Of a stretch of DNA of 64,000 nucleotides, positions 1-9,137 are shown piece by piece. Numbering within the stretch: position 1 is the first letter of the stretch; each line of letters opens with the position of its first letter. The notes under the pieces are model-generated. The model ran no database searches and had not been told where the DNA came from. It saw nothing but the letters and a program-made list of their open reading frames with translations. The stretch spans positions 1-64,000 of the forward strand of contig CAJQUW010002102.1 of assembly GCA_907163375.1 (NCBI GenBank), in the 5' to 3' direction. Both the position numbers and the translations under genes were made by a program. Source of the stretch: Prostheceraeus crozeri (taxonomy: Eukaryota; Platyhelminthes; Polycladida; Euryleptidae).

Positions 1-262
1 ATTTAAGTGATAGAACACTTTTATTTTTTAAAGCCTTTACCCAAGCGTGTCGTGTATATAAATCTATAACGGTCAATGCGTACTTAAACCCTCCTTCATT
101 CGGCATATGAATAAGATCAGCACTCCAAATATCATCTTTATTAAATACTTTTACTTTCAATAAATATTTAGGCCTTCTGTATTCCCTATGAATTTCAGAC
201 GCGTAGGTTCGAGCGTTGCTCTCAGACAGCTTTGCTGTCGTTTCATTTAAACCCTGACCGAA
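1..262 (-). pseudogene. Polinton integrase (retroviral DDE type), window-edge part
   Basis: On the minus strand the translation carries a basic stretch (EIHREYRRPKYLLKVKV) followed by DIWSADLIHMPNEGG and ALTVIDLYTRHAWVKAL. This is the start of the RNase H-like catalytic core of Polinton integrases: the linker after the zinc-binding domain, then the strand bearing the first catalytic Asp in SADLI. The rest of the catalytic core and the chromodomain, if present, would lie left of the window. In Polintons this enzyme inserts the element with short target duplications. The family match is clear; the exact upstream boundary is uncertain because the PLA2 gene follows immediately and a double hairpin (211-239) lies between them. 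Confidence 0.8.
211..239. repeat. Double hairpin element 1
   Basis: GAGC-GTT-GCTC, spacer TCA, then GACAGC-TTT-GCTGTC. Both stems are perfect with three-nt loops. It lies at the PLA2/integrase gene boundary. Confidence 0.85.
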
Positions 263-299
263 TAATATTTTAGCTTGTAAAGCTTTCTTAACAAACATT

Positions 300-744
300 C
301 TTTCAATTTTTCTCTAAATGTAGGATTTTGAATACTATCTAATTCTTGAATCATCTTCTTATCAGCTGCATGACGAGAACTTAGATCATGATTTCGATAA
401 GCTAAATCATGCCTGTAAGCTGCGGCATCTACTCTATTTATTGGTTCTTCACCTGGTTTCGGATTATTATTCTCATCTAGTCTTATATCTAATCGAGTTC
501 CTGGACCGGTATATGAATGACCGAGGAAGATGTTTTTCTTTCGAATATTTACTCAAATAAAACCAGGAAAGTTTTCTTATGTTTTTTGTATGTCACCACC
601 GTAGGTAGTAGCCAAACTTTGTTTGTCGTCGTTACCTTCATAAATTTTACAATTTGAGTTTTTATTTTTGTTTAATAGATAATTTAATAACTCTAAATTA
701 GCAATTTTTAATTTAATTAAATTTTCGGAATTTGTAGAATTCAT
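300..744 (-). pseudogene. Parvovirus-VP1-type phospholipase A2 virion protein
   Basis: The minus-strand translation contains YTGPGTRLDIRLDE, matching the calcium-binding YxGPG loop, and VDAAAYRHDLAYRNHD, matching the HDxAY catalytic helix, then a conserved RHAADK segment. This combination is the phospholipase A2 fold of parvovirus VP1 unique regions, also known in adintoviruses and adomaviruses, where it is thought to help particles escape endosomes. The likely start is the Met at 744, preceded by an A-rich leader like those of the other minus-strand genes. It abuts the integrase. The copy belongs to a broken element. Identification of the domain is firm; a virion location is inferred from relatives. 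Confidence 0.78.
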
Positions 745-846
745 TTTTAAAGATAAAAAAAATTTTAAAGATCAAATAAATGTTTTACCTTATCATAATA
801 GGACTTAAATATATTCCAGAACCATCTTTAGTTTCTTTAATTTCAA

Positions 847-1266
847 TTAAATCATCAACATTGTGGAGAATATTTTTAAGAACTCATTTTCTTCATCAAC
901 TAATTTTAATTTACTAATAAAATTATCTACTATTCCTTCACCCCTAGCAACTTTCTCTAACTCTCTATTATGACGTTTTTGTTCTTCTAATGCTGCCTTC
1001 TCTGATTTATTTTTATTTACTGCTTGGAAAATACCAGCTGTCCCACCTGCAACACTTCCTGCTGCTGCTATGCCACCTATTATTAGAGGAATTAATGGGA
1101 GAATCCCACTATTCTTTTCTTCTTGTAATTGAATATTCTCTATCATTGGTTTACTTATGTAATACTTTTTTTTGTTAATCGTAATAGTTTTAGGGGTATT
1201 TTTGTCAACAATATTACGTAATTTTAATTCAACAGTTTTATTATTATTACTTTTCGCTTGCGACAT
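847..1266 (-). CDS. Small virion protein with Gly/Ala-rich hydrophobic segment (adintovirus type)
   Basis: A 139-residue frame beginning MSQAKSNNNKTVELKL. Residues around 54-82 form a single long hydrophobic Gly/Ala-rich stretch (GILPLIPLIIGGIAAAGSVA and following), flanked by a charged N-terminal region and a Lys/Glu-rich helical region (EEQKRHNRELEKVARGEG). Small proteins with this IPLIIGGIAAAG-type segment recur in adintoviruses and Polintons beside the hexon gene and are thought to be membrane-active virion components comparable to adenovirus pX or pVI. Here it lies between the PLA2 and hexon genes on the same strand, which supports that role. Function is inferred; no enzyme motif is seen. 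The C-terminal end is less certain. Confidence 0.6.
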   Translation of the reverse strand: MSQAKSNNNKTVELKLRNIVDKNTPKTITINKKKYYISKPMIENIQLQEEKNSGILPLIPLIIGGIAAAGSVAGGTAGIFQAVNKNKSEKAALEEQKRHNRELEKVARGEGIVDNFISKLKLVDEENEFLKIFSTMLMI

Positions 1267-1274
1267 TTTTAATA

Positions 1275-1455
1275 AAAAAATTTTAAGTTACGAAAATTTT
1301 TAATCTATTGTAGTTATGAAAAATTTTTAAGTTAAGAATTTTTAATCTATTCTAGTTATGAAAAATTTTAAGTTATCAAAAATTTTAATCTATTCTAGTT
1401 ATGAAAAAATTTTAAGTTACCAAAACATTTTAATCTATTCTAGTTATGAAAAAAA
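1275..1455. repeat. AT-rich minisatellite between two capsid-region genes
   Basis: About four imperfect copies of a unit of roughly 45 bp, each with the phrase ttaagtta followed by tttaatctattctagttatg. It fills the whole spacer between the small virion protein and the hexon gene, so it also covers the presumed promoter of the former. Confidence 0.75.
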
Positions 1456-2822
1456 TTAATTAATCCTAGCCATCTTTCCATTAAGAATTTCAATAGAATA
1501 TTTTACATCTTCTAGCAATAAACCATAAGCCATCAATGAAGTTGTGGAATCTTTCTTTTCAATATTAATTGTTACATCGCAACCAATATCTTCAGATTGT
1601 GCACTTAAATCGAAACAGAAAACAGGATATAAATGTCTCCAATCTCCAGGAGTTAATTGTGGTTCAACTCCAAATTCTATACAAAGATTTCGATAAGAAT
1701 CATATCCTTCCATAAATTGATTATTGGTATCATCGAATCTTAATGGATCAATTGGATATCGGGTTTGATTTAATGAAACTTGTAAACTTCGAATTGTATT
1801 AATGTGAAAAAGATTGTTGTTCTCATCAAAACTTGGAGAATTATTTCTTTGAAATGTTAGTAATAAATATCTTGGTGTATTCGCAGTTCTAGTAAAATGC
1901 CAGTTAAATCTTTGTTCGGAAAAAGTTACTGAACTAGCAGTTCGCTTTAGAAAATTTACTGGAATTGGTTTGTTAGTATTTAATCTTTTTGCAATAGCTG
2001 TTTCAATCTCTAAACTAGGAGTAATATGCTTAATCCACCATTCAAGTTTATCAATTTTTAAATATGCTTTTTTCCAGTCTTACCAAAAAAGATTAATTCA
2101 TTATTTGCTGTACGATGAATTATTAATTTAAATTTTAATTGATATGATATTTTATCATAATCTAAATATCCGAATAATGGAGACAATGACCAATTAACTG
2201 TCTGTTTACTTTTCTTGTTAAATTCACGTCTTTCTTTATATGCACTATTGTTTGTTTTATTTAAATGTTTTGCAATATTCTCCACATCTTTCGCAATTCC
2301 TGCTGCATCTGTTCCAGCCTGAGTTAAATCATCAACAATTATACCATCATTATTATCTGGAAACCAACCTTCGATTTCATACTTTTTATTATTTTCACCA
2401 ATTGTTACAAATCTAAGCATTGTATCAATTACACCTGGAGAATCACTTATTGTTTCTATATTTTTAGTTGCAACATCTAAACGCATTTGTGTAAATAATC
2501 TTGGAAAAAAATTATTATCTAGTGCAATATTATCGGTTTCTGGTAATGGTGTTGTAAAATTGGCATCACTATATAAAGAATATTCACAGTGTAAAAATGA
2601 ATCAGGTAAATATAAATAACTCTGCTGATTATCAACTTCAAAAATTAAATCACCTCCAGTATTTACTCTACTAGAAGATCCGGGATTCATAGCAATTCTT
2701 ATATAGTCATTCTTTTTTTGATTGTAACTGACGAACGGAGGATCGTCTAATCTAAATTTATTTTCGATAAGCGAAGACATTTTTATAAAAAATAATTTGA
2801 CTTTTTGTTTTTTCACACACAC
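1456..2822 (-). pseudogene. Hexon-like major capsid protein (double jelly roll)
   Basis: Minus-strand coding potential runs over this interval. The N-terminal part (likely start MSSLIENKF at 2780) has the adintovirus/Polinton hexon features: an early strand pair ending in DLIFEVDNQQSYLYLPDSFL, the FPRLFTQMRLDVATKNIE segment and, near the middle, WSLSPLFGYLDYDKISYQLK, which matches the conserved FGYxxDYDKxxYxxKHxL region between the two jelly rolls. The C-terminal part has LTPGDWRHLYPVFCFDLSAQ, matching the family's end motif (LYPLxxFDxSxQ). The protein forms the pseudo-hexagonal capsid shell. It is broken, as part of the fossil element; individual changes are not listed. Identification rests on recognised conserved segments and on the neighbouring penton, ATPase and polymerase genes. 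Confidence 0.85.
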
Positions 2823-2894
2823 AGAAAAAATTTTGCTGAAAAAATTTTACTAAAAAAATTTTACTAAAATATAATTTTGGAATTTTGCTAGACC

Positions 2895-2930
2895 AGCTCC
2901 GCTACAGCTTTGCTGGTTAAACCGAAGGTT
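2895..2930. repeat. Double (triple) hairpin element 2
   Basis: AGC-TCC-GCT, then CAGC-TTT-GCTG, spacer of 4 nt, then AACC-GAA-GGTT. An alternative longer stem pairs ACCAGC (2892-2897) with GCTGGT (2912-2917). Confidence 0.75.
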
Positions 2931-3012
2931 GCTGCTCACGCCATTACCTCTTATTTCTTCAATTGAACGTTTTATGGCTACGCCTGTTTTCTTCCCCTTT
3001 TTACTATCAGAG

Positions 3013-3025
3013 GGAGCTCCGCTCC
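3013..3025. repeat. Single hairpin element 3
   Basis: GGAGC-TCC-GCTCC, perfect 5-bp stem and three-nt loop. A weak second hairpin (GG-TTT-CC) follows at 3030-3036. Confidence 0.7.
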
Positions 3026-3302
3026 TCAAGGTTTCCCCCACAGCTATGTTAGCAATTTTGTTTTTTGTTTCCTCTGAAAGTTTTTTAAATTTTTTAGTTC
3101 TTCAGAATCATTCCTAAGTTTACGAATAGCTTCTAGTTGTTTTAATTCGTTTTGAGACTTAACAGCATTTGATATTGCACTAGCTGTACTACCTATAGCA
3201 GCTGCTCCTTTGGCAGCAGATGTAATCAAATCTTTATTATTTTTAATTAAGTTAACGATACTTCCAATACCAGAAAAGATACCAGCCCCTTCTTTTTTGA
3301 AC

Positions 3303-3317
3303 GGCACCTGCGGTGCC
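3303..3317. repeat. Single hairpin element 4
   Basis: GGCACC-TGC-GGTGCC, perfect 6-bp stem and three-nt loop; no clear second hairpin. Confidence 0.75.
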
Positions 3318-3486
3318 TAGGAAGTTTTGTGTTCCGATTGTTTCTACACTGTCATAATGGTAAACAGATTTCATAGATGGTTCATGAGCAATTTTTTGAT
3401 TTGAAGCAAAATGTTTAAGATTGTGTTTATAAATTATAGGCATTTTTTAGGATTAAATTTGACTTTTGGGAAAAATATTTACGATT

Positions 3487-3513
3487 GGTTAGTAACCTGA
3501 GGACCTTTGGTCC
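3487..3513. repeat. Double hairpin element 5
   Basis: GGTT-AGT-AACC, spacer TGA, then GGACC-TTT-GGTCC. It lies in the spacer just 3' of the fibre-like gene. Confidence 0.88.
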
Positions 3514-3515
3514 GT

Positions 3516-4403
3516 TTAAGATTTACGTTTGTGAATGGACAACAACTTCGAGATAACTTTATTAATTTTCCGTTGCACTTTATCTATTGCGTCAAGTAGC
3601 GTGTGATGTACCTTAATTTCTTTTCTATTAACCTGCATTTTCTCCTGATTCATCTTCAACGCCGCTTTAAGAGCATTTAACTTAATTTTAAGAACATCTA
3701 ATTGTCTTTTAACAGCATCTAACTGTTCTTTATTTTCTTCAGAGTTTTCTTGTAAATTTTTCTTTAATTCATTTACTAAATTGATTTCAAGAGTTTTCAT
3801 TTTATCAACTTTTTGATTAAGCGAGTTTACTTCATTTATTATTCTATTCATCTTTTTCATTTGTTGAGTAATTTTAGAACTTAATTCATCAACACTTTTT
3901 TGGAATGTAGTTTGTAACTGCTTTAAATTTTTTTTAATTCTTTCAGGTAGTTTTTCTATTTCATCTTCTAATTGTTCTTTTAACATTTTTATCTGATGTT
4001 TATTTTTAATGACTGCAGATTTTAAATTTATAGAAAGTAATATTAAAATTTTTGATTGTTCTGAAATCTTTTTAAAAAGTTTTGCTATATCTGCTTCTAG
4101 CTCTCTATCCTTTTTATCAAGTTTTAATAATTTTTCGTTTAATGATTTGTCATTAAGTTTTAGCAACTTTAATTCGTTCATCAGTGGAACCAAAACATCG
4201 TTTATATATTTTTCTTTTAAGTCATTGATTTGTGTATCAACATATTGTTTATTTGTTAACTCTGTATTTTGTTGCGGAAGAATAGAAAGATGCAATGGAC
4301 CAGATAAAACGTCTCCAGTTTTCATGATATAATTTTCTTTTTCTATTTCTGATTCACGATTATTCGGGATATATGCACCTCCACCAACATTTGGTAACAT
4401 CAT
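3516..4403 (-). CDS. Fibre-like coiled-coil protein
   Basis: A 295-residue frame that looks whole. Residues about 27-58 (MKTGDVLSGPLHLSILPQQN, then TELTNKQYVDTQI) match the beginning repeat of phage-type and Polinton tail-fibre proteins, where a (M)KxGDxMSGxLxM phrase is followed by AxxKxYVDT. The remaining 240 residues are almost entirely heptad-patterned Leu/Ile/Lys/Glu coiled coil, with a basic C-terminus (HKRKS). I infer a trimeric fibre or spike attached to the capsid. It starts with MMLPNVGGGAYIPN right after an A-rich leader; the divergent + strand gene starts 47 bp away, so the two probably share a bidirectional promoter. No globular head domain is visible, unlike adenovirus fibre. 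Confidence 0.6.
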   Translation of the reverse strand: MMLPNVGGGAYIPNNRESEIEKENYIMKTGDVLSGPLHLSILPQQNTELTNKQYVDTQINDLKEKYINDVLVPLMNELKLLKLNDKSLNEKLLKLDKKDRELEADIAKLFKKISEQSKILILLSINLKSAVIKNKHQIKMLKEQLEDEIEKLPERIKKNLKQLQTTFQKSVDELSSKITQQMKKMNRIINEVNSLNQKVDKMKTLEINLVNELKKNLQENSEENKEQLDAVKRQLDVLKIKLNALKAALKMNQEKMQVNRKEIKVHHTLLDAIDKVQRKINKVISKLLSIHKRKS

Positions 4404-4449
4404 TTTTTAACAATAAAAAAATAAAATTTTTTCTAATAAAAATAAAAAA

Positions 4450-5829
4450 ATGGACAAAGCAAATTTAAAAAAATTATATTCGTCCGCATCATCCTGTTCT
4501 TCTTATTCGACGAGATCAACGGGATTTGAAAATAAATGTTTTGATAATAATAATAATCCATGTATAGATGTTAATATTTTATTTGAATTACAAGCAGAAA
4601 TATTTAGAGAACAAACAAAAGGTTTACCTTCTATAGAAACTAACTATTGTATTTTTCCGGGGGATCCATTTATAAAATTTATGGAGATTGTAAGTAAATA
4701 TGATGATGTTGCGTATGTAGAATTGAATAAAGAAAATATGGTAATCATTGGTCATAATAATGTTTATGGATTCATTAGCGCAGTTTTGCCGATTAGTAAT
4801 ACTGAGTGGATAGAAAATAAAATTATCAATTATATCAATATTAAAGAATTAGTTAAAAAATTAAAATCGTTTTCCAAGGAAAAAATTAGATTATTTGTTG
4901 ATGAACAAAACCAATATAATATTTATATAGAAAGTAAAAAACATAATGAAGAATTATTATGTCAAGTTTATTACAGAGATACAATTTATAAACAAGAAAC
5001 ATCAGAAATGCCCCAAAGATATGATGATGATACTTATATAGGATTATATTCAAATTTAAATATTAATTTGTTAAAATCTTATATAAATGGTTTAGCTCAA
5101 CAAGAAAAACTTTATATGTGGACAACACTTTATACTATTAACAATGACCATAATCATAATCATAATAAACGAACCGAAGGTTCTAGGGCTTTGCCCGATC
5201 TTAAAGAATCTTATAATAATAATTTTAAAGAATCTTATAATAATGATGATGATAACATAGACGATGATTCTGAAACATCTGAAAAAGGTGTGAATGGTAA
5301 AAAAGATTATAAAAATATTAGTAATTATAAAAATTTAAGTGAAGAAAAATTTATATCTTATACTGATGTACATGATATTAATACTACATATAATCAAAAT
5401 TTATCTAAATTTCATTTTCTTACAATTGAAAATAATAATGATGGAATAGTTGAAGATACTATAAAACAACTATGTGTCGTGTCAACAAAATTTAAATTAG
5501 GATTTACATCTAATCAATTTAAAATTTTATCATCTTTAATAAAAACTAAAAATGAATCAGATTATGGTGGTGTTATTAAATTTTCCAAAAGAGATCAAAG
5601 ACCAATATTTTTCTCTATTATATTATTATCAGATAAAAGATGTAATTTAGAGTTAGATATTCCAATAAGAGAATGGTATCCTATCAGGGAATGGCATCCT
5701 ATACCAAAAAGTGTAATTTATGATGTTGAAGAAACAATTTATGATGATGATGAAGAATCAATTGATGATGATGATGAAGAATCAATAGTTAGTGAAAATA
5801 AATTTAAATTATCTTTTGATAAAACTTAA
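4450..5829 (+). CDS. Unrecognised Polinton protein, possibly sliding-clamp-like
   Basis: A 459-residue frame, apparently whole, starting MDKANLKKLYSSASS after an A-rich leader. Two folded-looking parts (residues about 75-180 and 315-415) are separated by an acidic, Asn-rich linker that contains a double hairpin insertion giving RTEGSRALPD. The first part (FIKFMEIVSKYDDVAYVELN, later INIKELVKKLKSFSKEKIRL) and the second (KLGFTSNQFKILSSLI) vaguely recall the repeated beta-strand/helix plan of PCNA-like clamps, which would fit its place directly upstream of DNA polymerase B on the same strand. This is only a fold-level guess. The C-terminus is very acidic (DDDEESIDDDDEES). No enzyme motif is seen. 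Confidence 0.6.
   Translation: MDKANLKKLYSSASSCSSYSTRSTGFENKCFDNNNNPCIDVNILFELQAEIFREQTKGLPSIETNYCIFPGDPFIKFMEIVSKYDDVAYVELNKENMVIIGHNNVYGFISAVLPISNTEWIENKIINYINIKELVKKLKSFSKEKIRLFVDEQNQYNIYIESKKHNEELLCQVYYRDTIYKQETSEMPQRYDDDTYIGLYSNLNINLLKSYINGLAQQEKLYMWTTLYTINNDHNHNHNKRTEGSRALPDLKESYNNNFKESYNNDDDNIDDDSETSEKGVNGKKDYKNISNYKNLSEEKFISYTDVHDINTTYNQNLSKFHFLTIENNNDGIVEDTIKQLCVVSTKFKLGFTSNQFKILSSLIKTKNESDYGGVIKFSKRDQRPIFFSIILLSDKRCNLELDIPIREWYPIREWHPIPKSVIYDVEETIYDDDEESIDDDDEESIVSENKFKLSFDKT
5171..5196. repeat. Double hairpin element 6, inside a gene
   Basis: GAACC-GAA-GGTTC, spacer TA, then GGGC-TTT-GCCC. Read in frame as TEGSRALP in the acidic linker of the 4450-5829 protein. Confidence 0.9.
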
Positions 5830-5945
5830 TATGATAAAACTTAATATGATAAAACGTTATATGATAAAACTTAATATGATAAAACTTAATATGATAAAAC
5901 GTTATATGATAAAACTTAATATTATAAAACATTATATGATAAAGA
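5817..5945. repeat. 15-bp minisatellite at the 3' end of the clamp-like gene
   Basis: About eight tandem copies of a 15-bp unit (atgataaaacttaat and variants with cgttat or cattat). The array starts inside the last codons (FDKT) of the preceding gene and fills its 3' flank. Confidence 0.85.
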
Positions 5946-6317
5946 AAATAAAATAACTAAAGAACGTGAAATATATAATAATATAAAATAACTCTCAAGA
6001 CCTTGATATTAGAATGTTTATATCTAAAATTAAAACACAATTTTTTCTTTAAAAAACAAAAAAATGGAAAATACCAAGTTTTATTGTGTCTTATGTAAAA
6101 AAAAGTTGCAAACAAAAAGAAGTTATCAATCTCATTTAAATAGTAAGTTGCATTTACGAAATGTAGATCGAGTTGATGAAGGAAATATATTAAAATTAAA
6201 TAGTTATAAAAACTATCTAGAAACATTGCCTACTGATATAAAAGTTAAAAAAATGTTTGATGATTATTCACATTCAGAATATAAAAAAGTTTTTAATAAT
6301 GATGATGAGTCCATACA

Positions 6318-6342
6318 AACCGAAGGTTCTAGGGCTTCGCCC
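6318..6342. repeat. Double hairpin element 7, inside polymerase gene
   Basis: AACC-GAA-GGTT, spacer CTA, then GGGC-TTC-GCCC. Read in frame as TEGSRASPV in the N-terminal linker of the polymerase. Confidence 0.9.
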
Positions 6343-6448
6343 GTACCAGATGGAAGATATTTATTTAGCGATACAGATGAATTTAACGAAATAGATGAAT
6401 TTGATGAAGCGGTAACAGATATAAAATATTTATTTAATCAGACTGTAC

Positions 6449-6474
6449 GAACCGAAGGTTCCAGGGCTTCGCCC
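6449..6474. repeat. Double hairpin element 8, inside polymerase gene
   Basis: GAACC-GAA-GGTTC, spacer CA, then GGGC-TTC-GCCC. Read in frame as RTEGSRASPV; only 130 bp from element 7. Confidence 0.9.
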
Positions 6475-7991
6475 GTTGAACATAATGAAACCGATGAAAC
6501 TTTTTCTGATATTCTAACCAACTTTTACAATATATTTAAGAAATCTTTCAAATGTTATATGAATGTAGAAGTACTTTATACAAAAAATGGACCTGATGGA
6601 ATTCCTGAAGAAATAATGCAAGGACATTTTACAAATTCACAAGAAATTCATAATGTAAATGATATACAACCCATATTTGAACAAATGATACTTAAATTAG
6701 AAAATTGTATAATTGACGCCCAGTTACGTGAATCTGGTTGGAGATTTGTTAAAATACTATCTAAGAAAATAGTAATTGATAAATATAAAAATAATACTGG
6801 TGGTAGTTATGTTCATTTACCTTTCAGTTCACCACAAATAATCAACATAAAAAATGAAGATGATTATTGTTTTCTGTGGAGTATTATAGCACATTTACAT
6901 CCTGCAGAATATCATAAAGAAAGACTAAGTCATTACAATAAAGAAGAATACATAAATGAATTTGATCTTTTGGATGGTTTAGATGAATTTCCATATGATT
7001 ATAATAGGTTAAAAAAGTTTCATAAAAAGAATAAAAATTTAATAGAAGTAAATGTTTTTGAATTAAATGTGAATTATGTTTCTATTGGTAAAATTACTCC
7101 ACTTTACTCAGATTCAAAAAAATTTTATTTGAATAATAAAAATTTATGCCAATCAGAAATAGTATATAATGATAGTGGAAATTACATGCATCATAATATT
7201 TTTTACCAAGGAAATATAATATGTACTGAAAAATTTCAAATTATAAAAACACTATCACCAATAATGATTAATCATAATAATTATAAAGGACGTACTGATG
7301 ATTATAATTACAAATATTCATATTTATCTTTAGAATATCAACAAAAATTAGAAAATTTAAATAAAAGTTTACAAAAATGTAAAACAGATTATCAGCAACA
7401 AACAAAAATATTAGTACAAGAATATGGCCATAAATATCAAAATAAGATAGAAACGATTCAAAAATTAAATGAAGACAATAAAGAATGAAATAATGAAGAA
7501 AATAAAGAATTAAATGAATGTTTAAAAAAATGTCAACAGCAATATAAAGAACAATATAATAAAGAATATGAACAACAGCTACAAATATTAAATCAAAATT
7601 TTCATCGAAATACATTTAATCTTACAAAAGAAATTGATGAAACACATGAAATATATCAAGATAAATTTGAAAAACTAGAACAGACAAAACAACCAGCACA
7701 AGCGAATATTTTATATTATCAGGGTCATTTTATATTGTGTAAAGATGTCTCTATATTTACAAAAACTTCAGATAATGCTAATTTTCCTTGTCTCCAATGT
7801 ATGACAAGTTTTAGAACTAAAGAAGAAATGAATAGACATTTGGAGAATTGTCAACAAAACGAAGCAGTTGAAAATACTTTTCCTAAAGATGATTATTTAG
7901 AATACAATAAATGGTATTTCAAAAATAAAGTACCCTTTACTATTTATTGTAATTTTGAAGCATATAATGTTAATATGACACAAAAGCACGG

Positions 7992-8022
7992 GACATCGGA
8001 GATGTCTTCCAGGGCTTCGCCC
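7992..8022. repeat. Double hairpin element 9, inside polymerase gene
   Basis: GACATC-GGA-GATGTC (extendable by two G-T pairs), spacer, then GGGC-TTC-GCCC. Read in frame as TSEMSSRASPD. Confidence 0.88.
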
Positions 8023-8366
8023 GATTCTGATAATTATAAATATGAAAAAAGTGCATCTGAACAAAGTAAAGAAAAATATTTATTTGAACAAAAACCATTA
8101 TGTTGGGGAATGTACATTCATTCAAATTATCCTGAATTATTTAAATCAGAATATTATCAATACTATGGTGAAGATAGTTCAGAAATGTTTACAAAGAAAG
8201 TAGAAGAATTACAAGGACGTTTTTCACAATTGCTTGAAACAAATATACCAATGATACCATTAACGGATGAAGAAAAAATTAATTTTGTTAATGAAACAAA
8301 ATGTTATTACTGTGGAAAAGAATTTACAAAAAATTATAAAAATGGCAGAGGTAGATATCTTGACAA

Positions 8367-8388
8367 GCGAAGCGACGGCTCTGCCGTC
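8367..8388. repeat. Hairpin element 10, inside polymerase gene
   Basis: A weak GC-GAA-GC followed directly by GACGGC-TCT-GCCGTC. Read in frame as RSDGSAVK. An outer TTGAC (8360-8364) and GTCAA (8386-8390) can also pair. Confidence 0.75.
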
Positions 8389-8776
8389 AAAGTAAAAGAT
8401 CATGATCATCTAAATGGATTATATAGAGGTGCAGCACATAATTCTTGTAATCTTAATGCTAATAAATTTAAATATAACTTTGTTCCTTTGTATTTCTACA
8501 ATGGTTCTAAATATGATTTCCATCTAGTAATGAAAGATTTTTTTCATCTGAAAAATTACAACAACAACAAATAAATGTACTATGTAAAACAGAAGAAGAA
8601 TATTTTTCAATGCAATTAGGTTGTATTAGAATTTTAGATGCATTTAGATTTTTTACTCCTTATTCATTAGATGTTATGGGAAAAACTTTGAAACCTGAAC
8701 AATGTAAAATATTAAATAAATATAATTTAAAACCTTTAAAAGGCATATTTCCGTATGAGTACATAACTGGAGATAA

Positions 8777-8802
8777 AACCTGTGGTTCACAGTCGAAGAC
8801 TG
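8777..8802. repeat. Double hairpin element 11, inside polymerase gene
   Basis: AACC-TGT-GGTT, spacer CA, then CAGTC-GAA-GACTG. Read in frame as TCGSQSKTD. Confidence 0.85.
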
Positions 8803-9112
8803 ATTTTAATTCTGTGAATAAAATTATGGAAAAAAAACAACTTCCTCCAATAAATAAATTTAAATCAACATTAAAACAATCACAATTATCTGAAGAAGAT
8901 TATGCAGAAGCTGAAAAAAATTGGAGAGAGTTAAATTGTAAAACAATGTATGATTATACAATGAAATATCTTCAGATAGATGTATTAATCTTTGCTGATC
9001 TTTTTGAAAACTTTCGTGATATGTGTTTAGAATATTACGGAATAGATCCATGTTATTGTTATTCTACACCAGGTTTAACATGGTTAGCAGGATTAAAACA
9101 TACTGGTGTTCA

Positions 9113-9137
9113 AGCCGATGGCTCTAGGACAAAGTCC
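9113..9137. repeat. Double hairpin element 12, inside polymerase gene
   Basis: AGCC-GAT-GGCT, spacer CTA, then GGAC-AAA-GTCC. Read in frame as ADGSRTKSV just before the palm domain. Confidence 0.88.

Larger units (their letters stand above)
2850..3443 (-). pseudogene. Small virion-protein region (Ala-rich amphipathic protein)
   Basis: Short minus-strand frames between hexon and fibre-like genes. One begins MPIIYKHNLKHFASNQKIAH; another, MPFKKEGAGIFSGIGSIVNL, continues into an Ala/Gly-rich helical stretch (SAAKGAAAIGSTASAISNAV) and a charged coiled region (LKQLEAIRKLRNDSEELKNL). This resembles the small amphipathic minor capsid or membrane-lytic proteins placed beside the hexon in Polintons. 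GC-rich hairpin insertions occur at 2895-2930, 3013-3025 and 3303-3317 and give locally odd codon use. The region is broken. I do not assign a specific function beyond probable minor virion component. Confidence 0.5.

Noticed and set aside
1-262. An LTR retrotransposon, suggested by the retroviral-type integrase
   Set aside because: The neighbouring genes (protein-primed polymerase, hexon, penton, packaging ATPase) define a Polinton; no reverse transcriptase or gag lies nearby.
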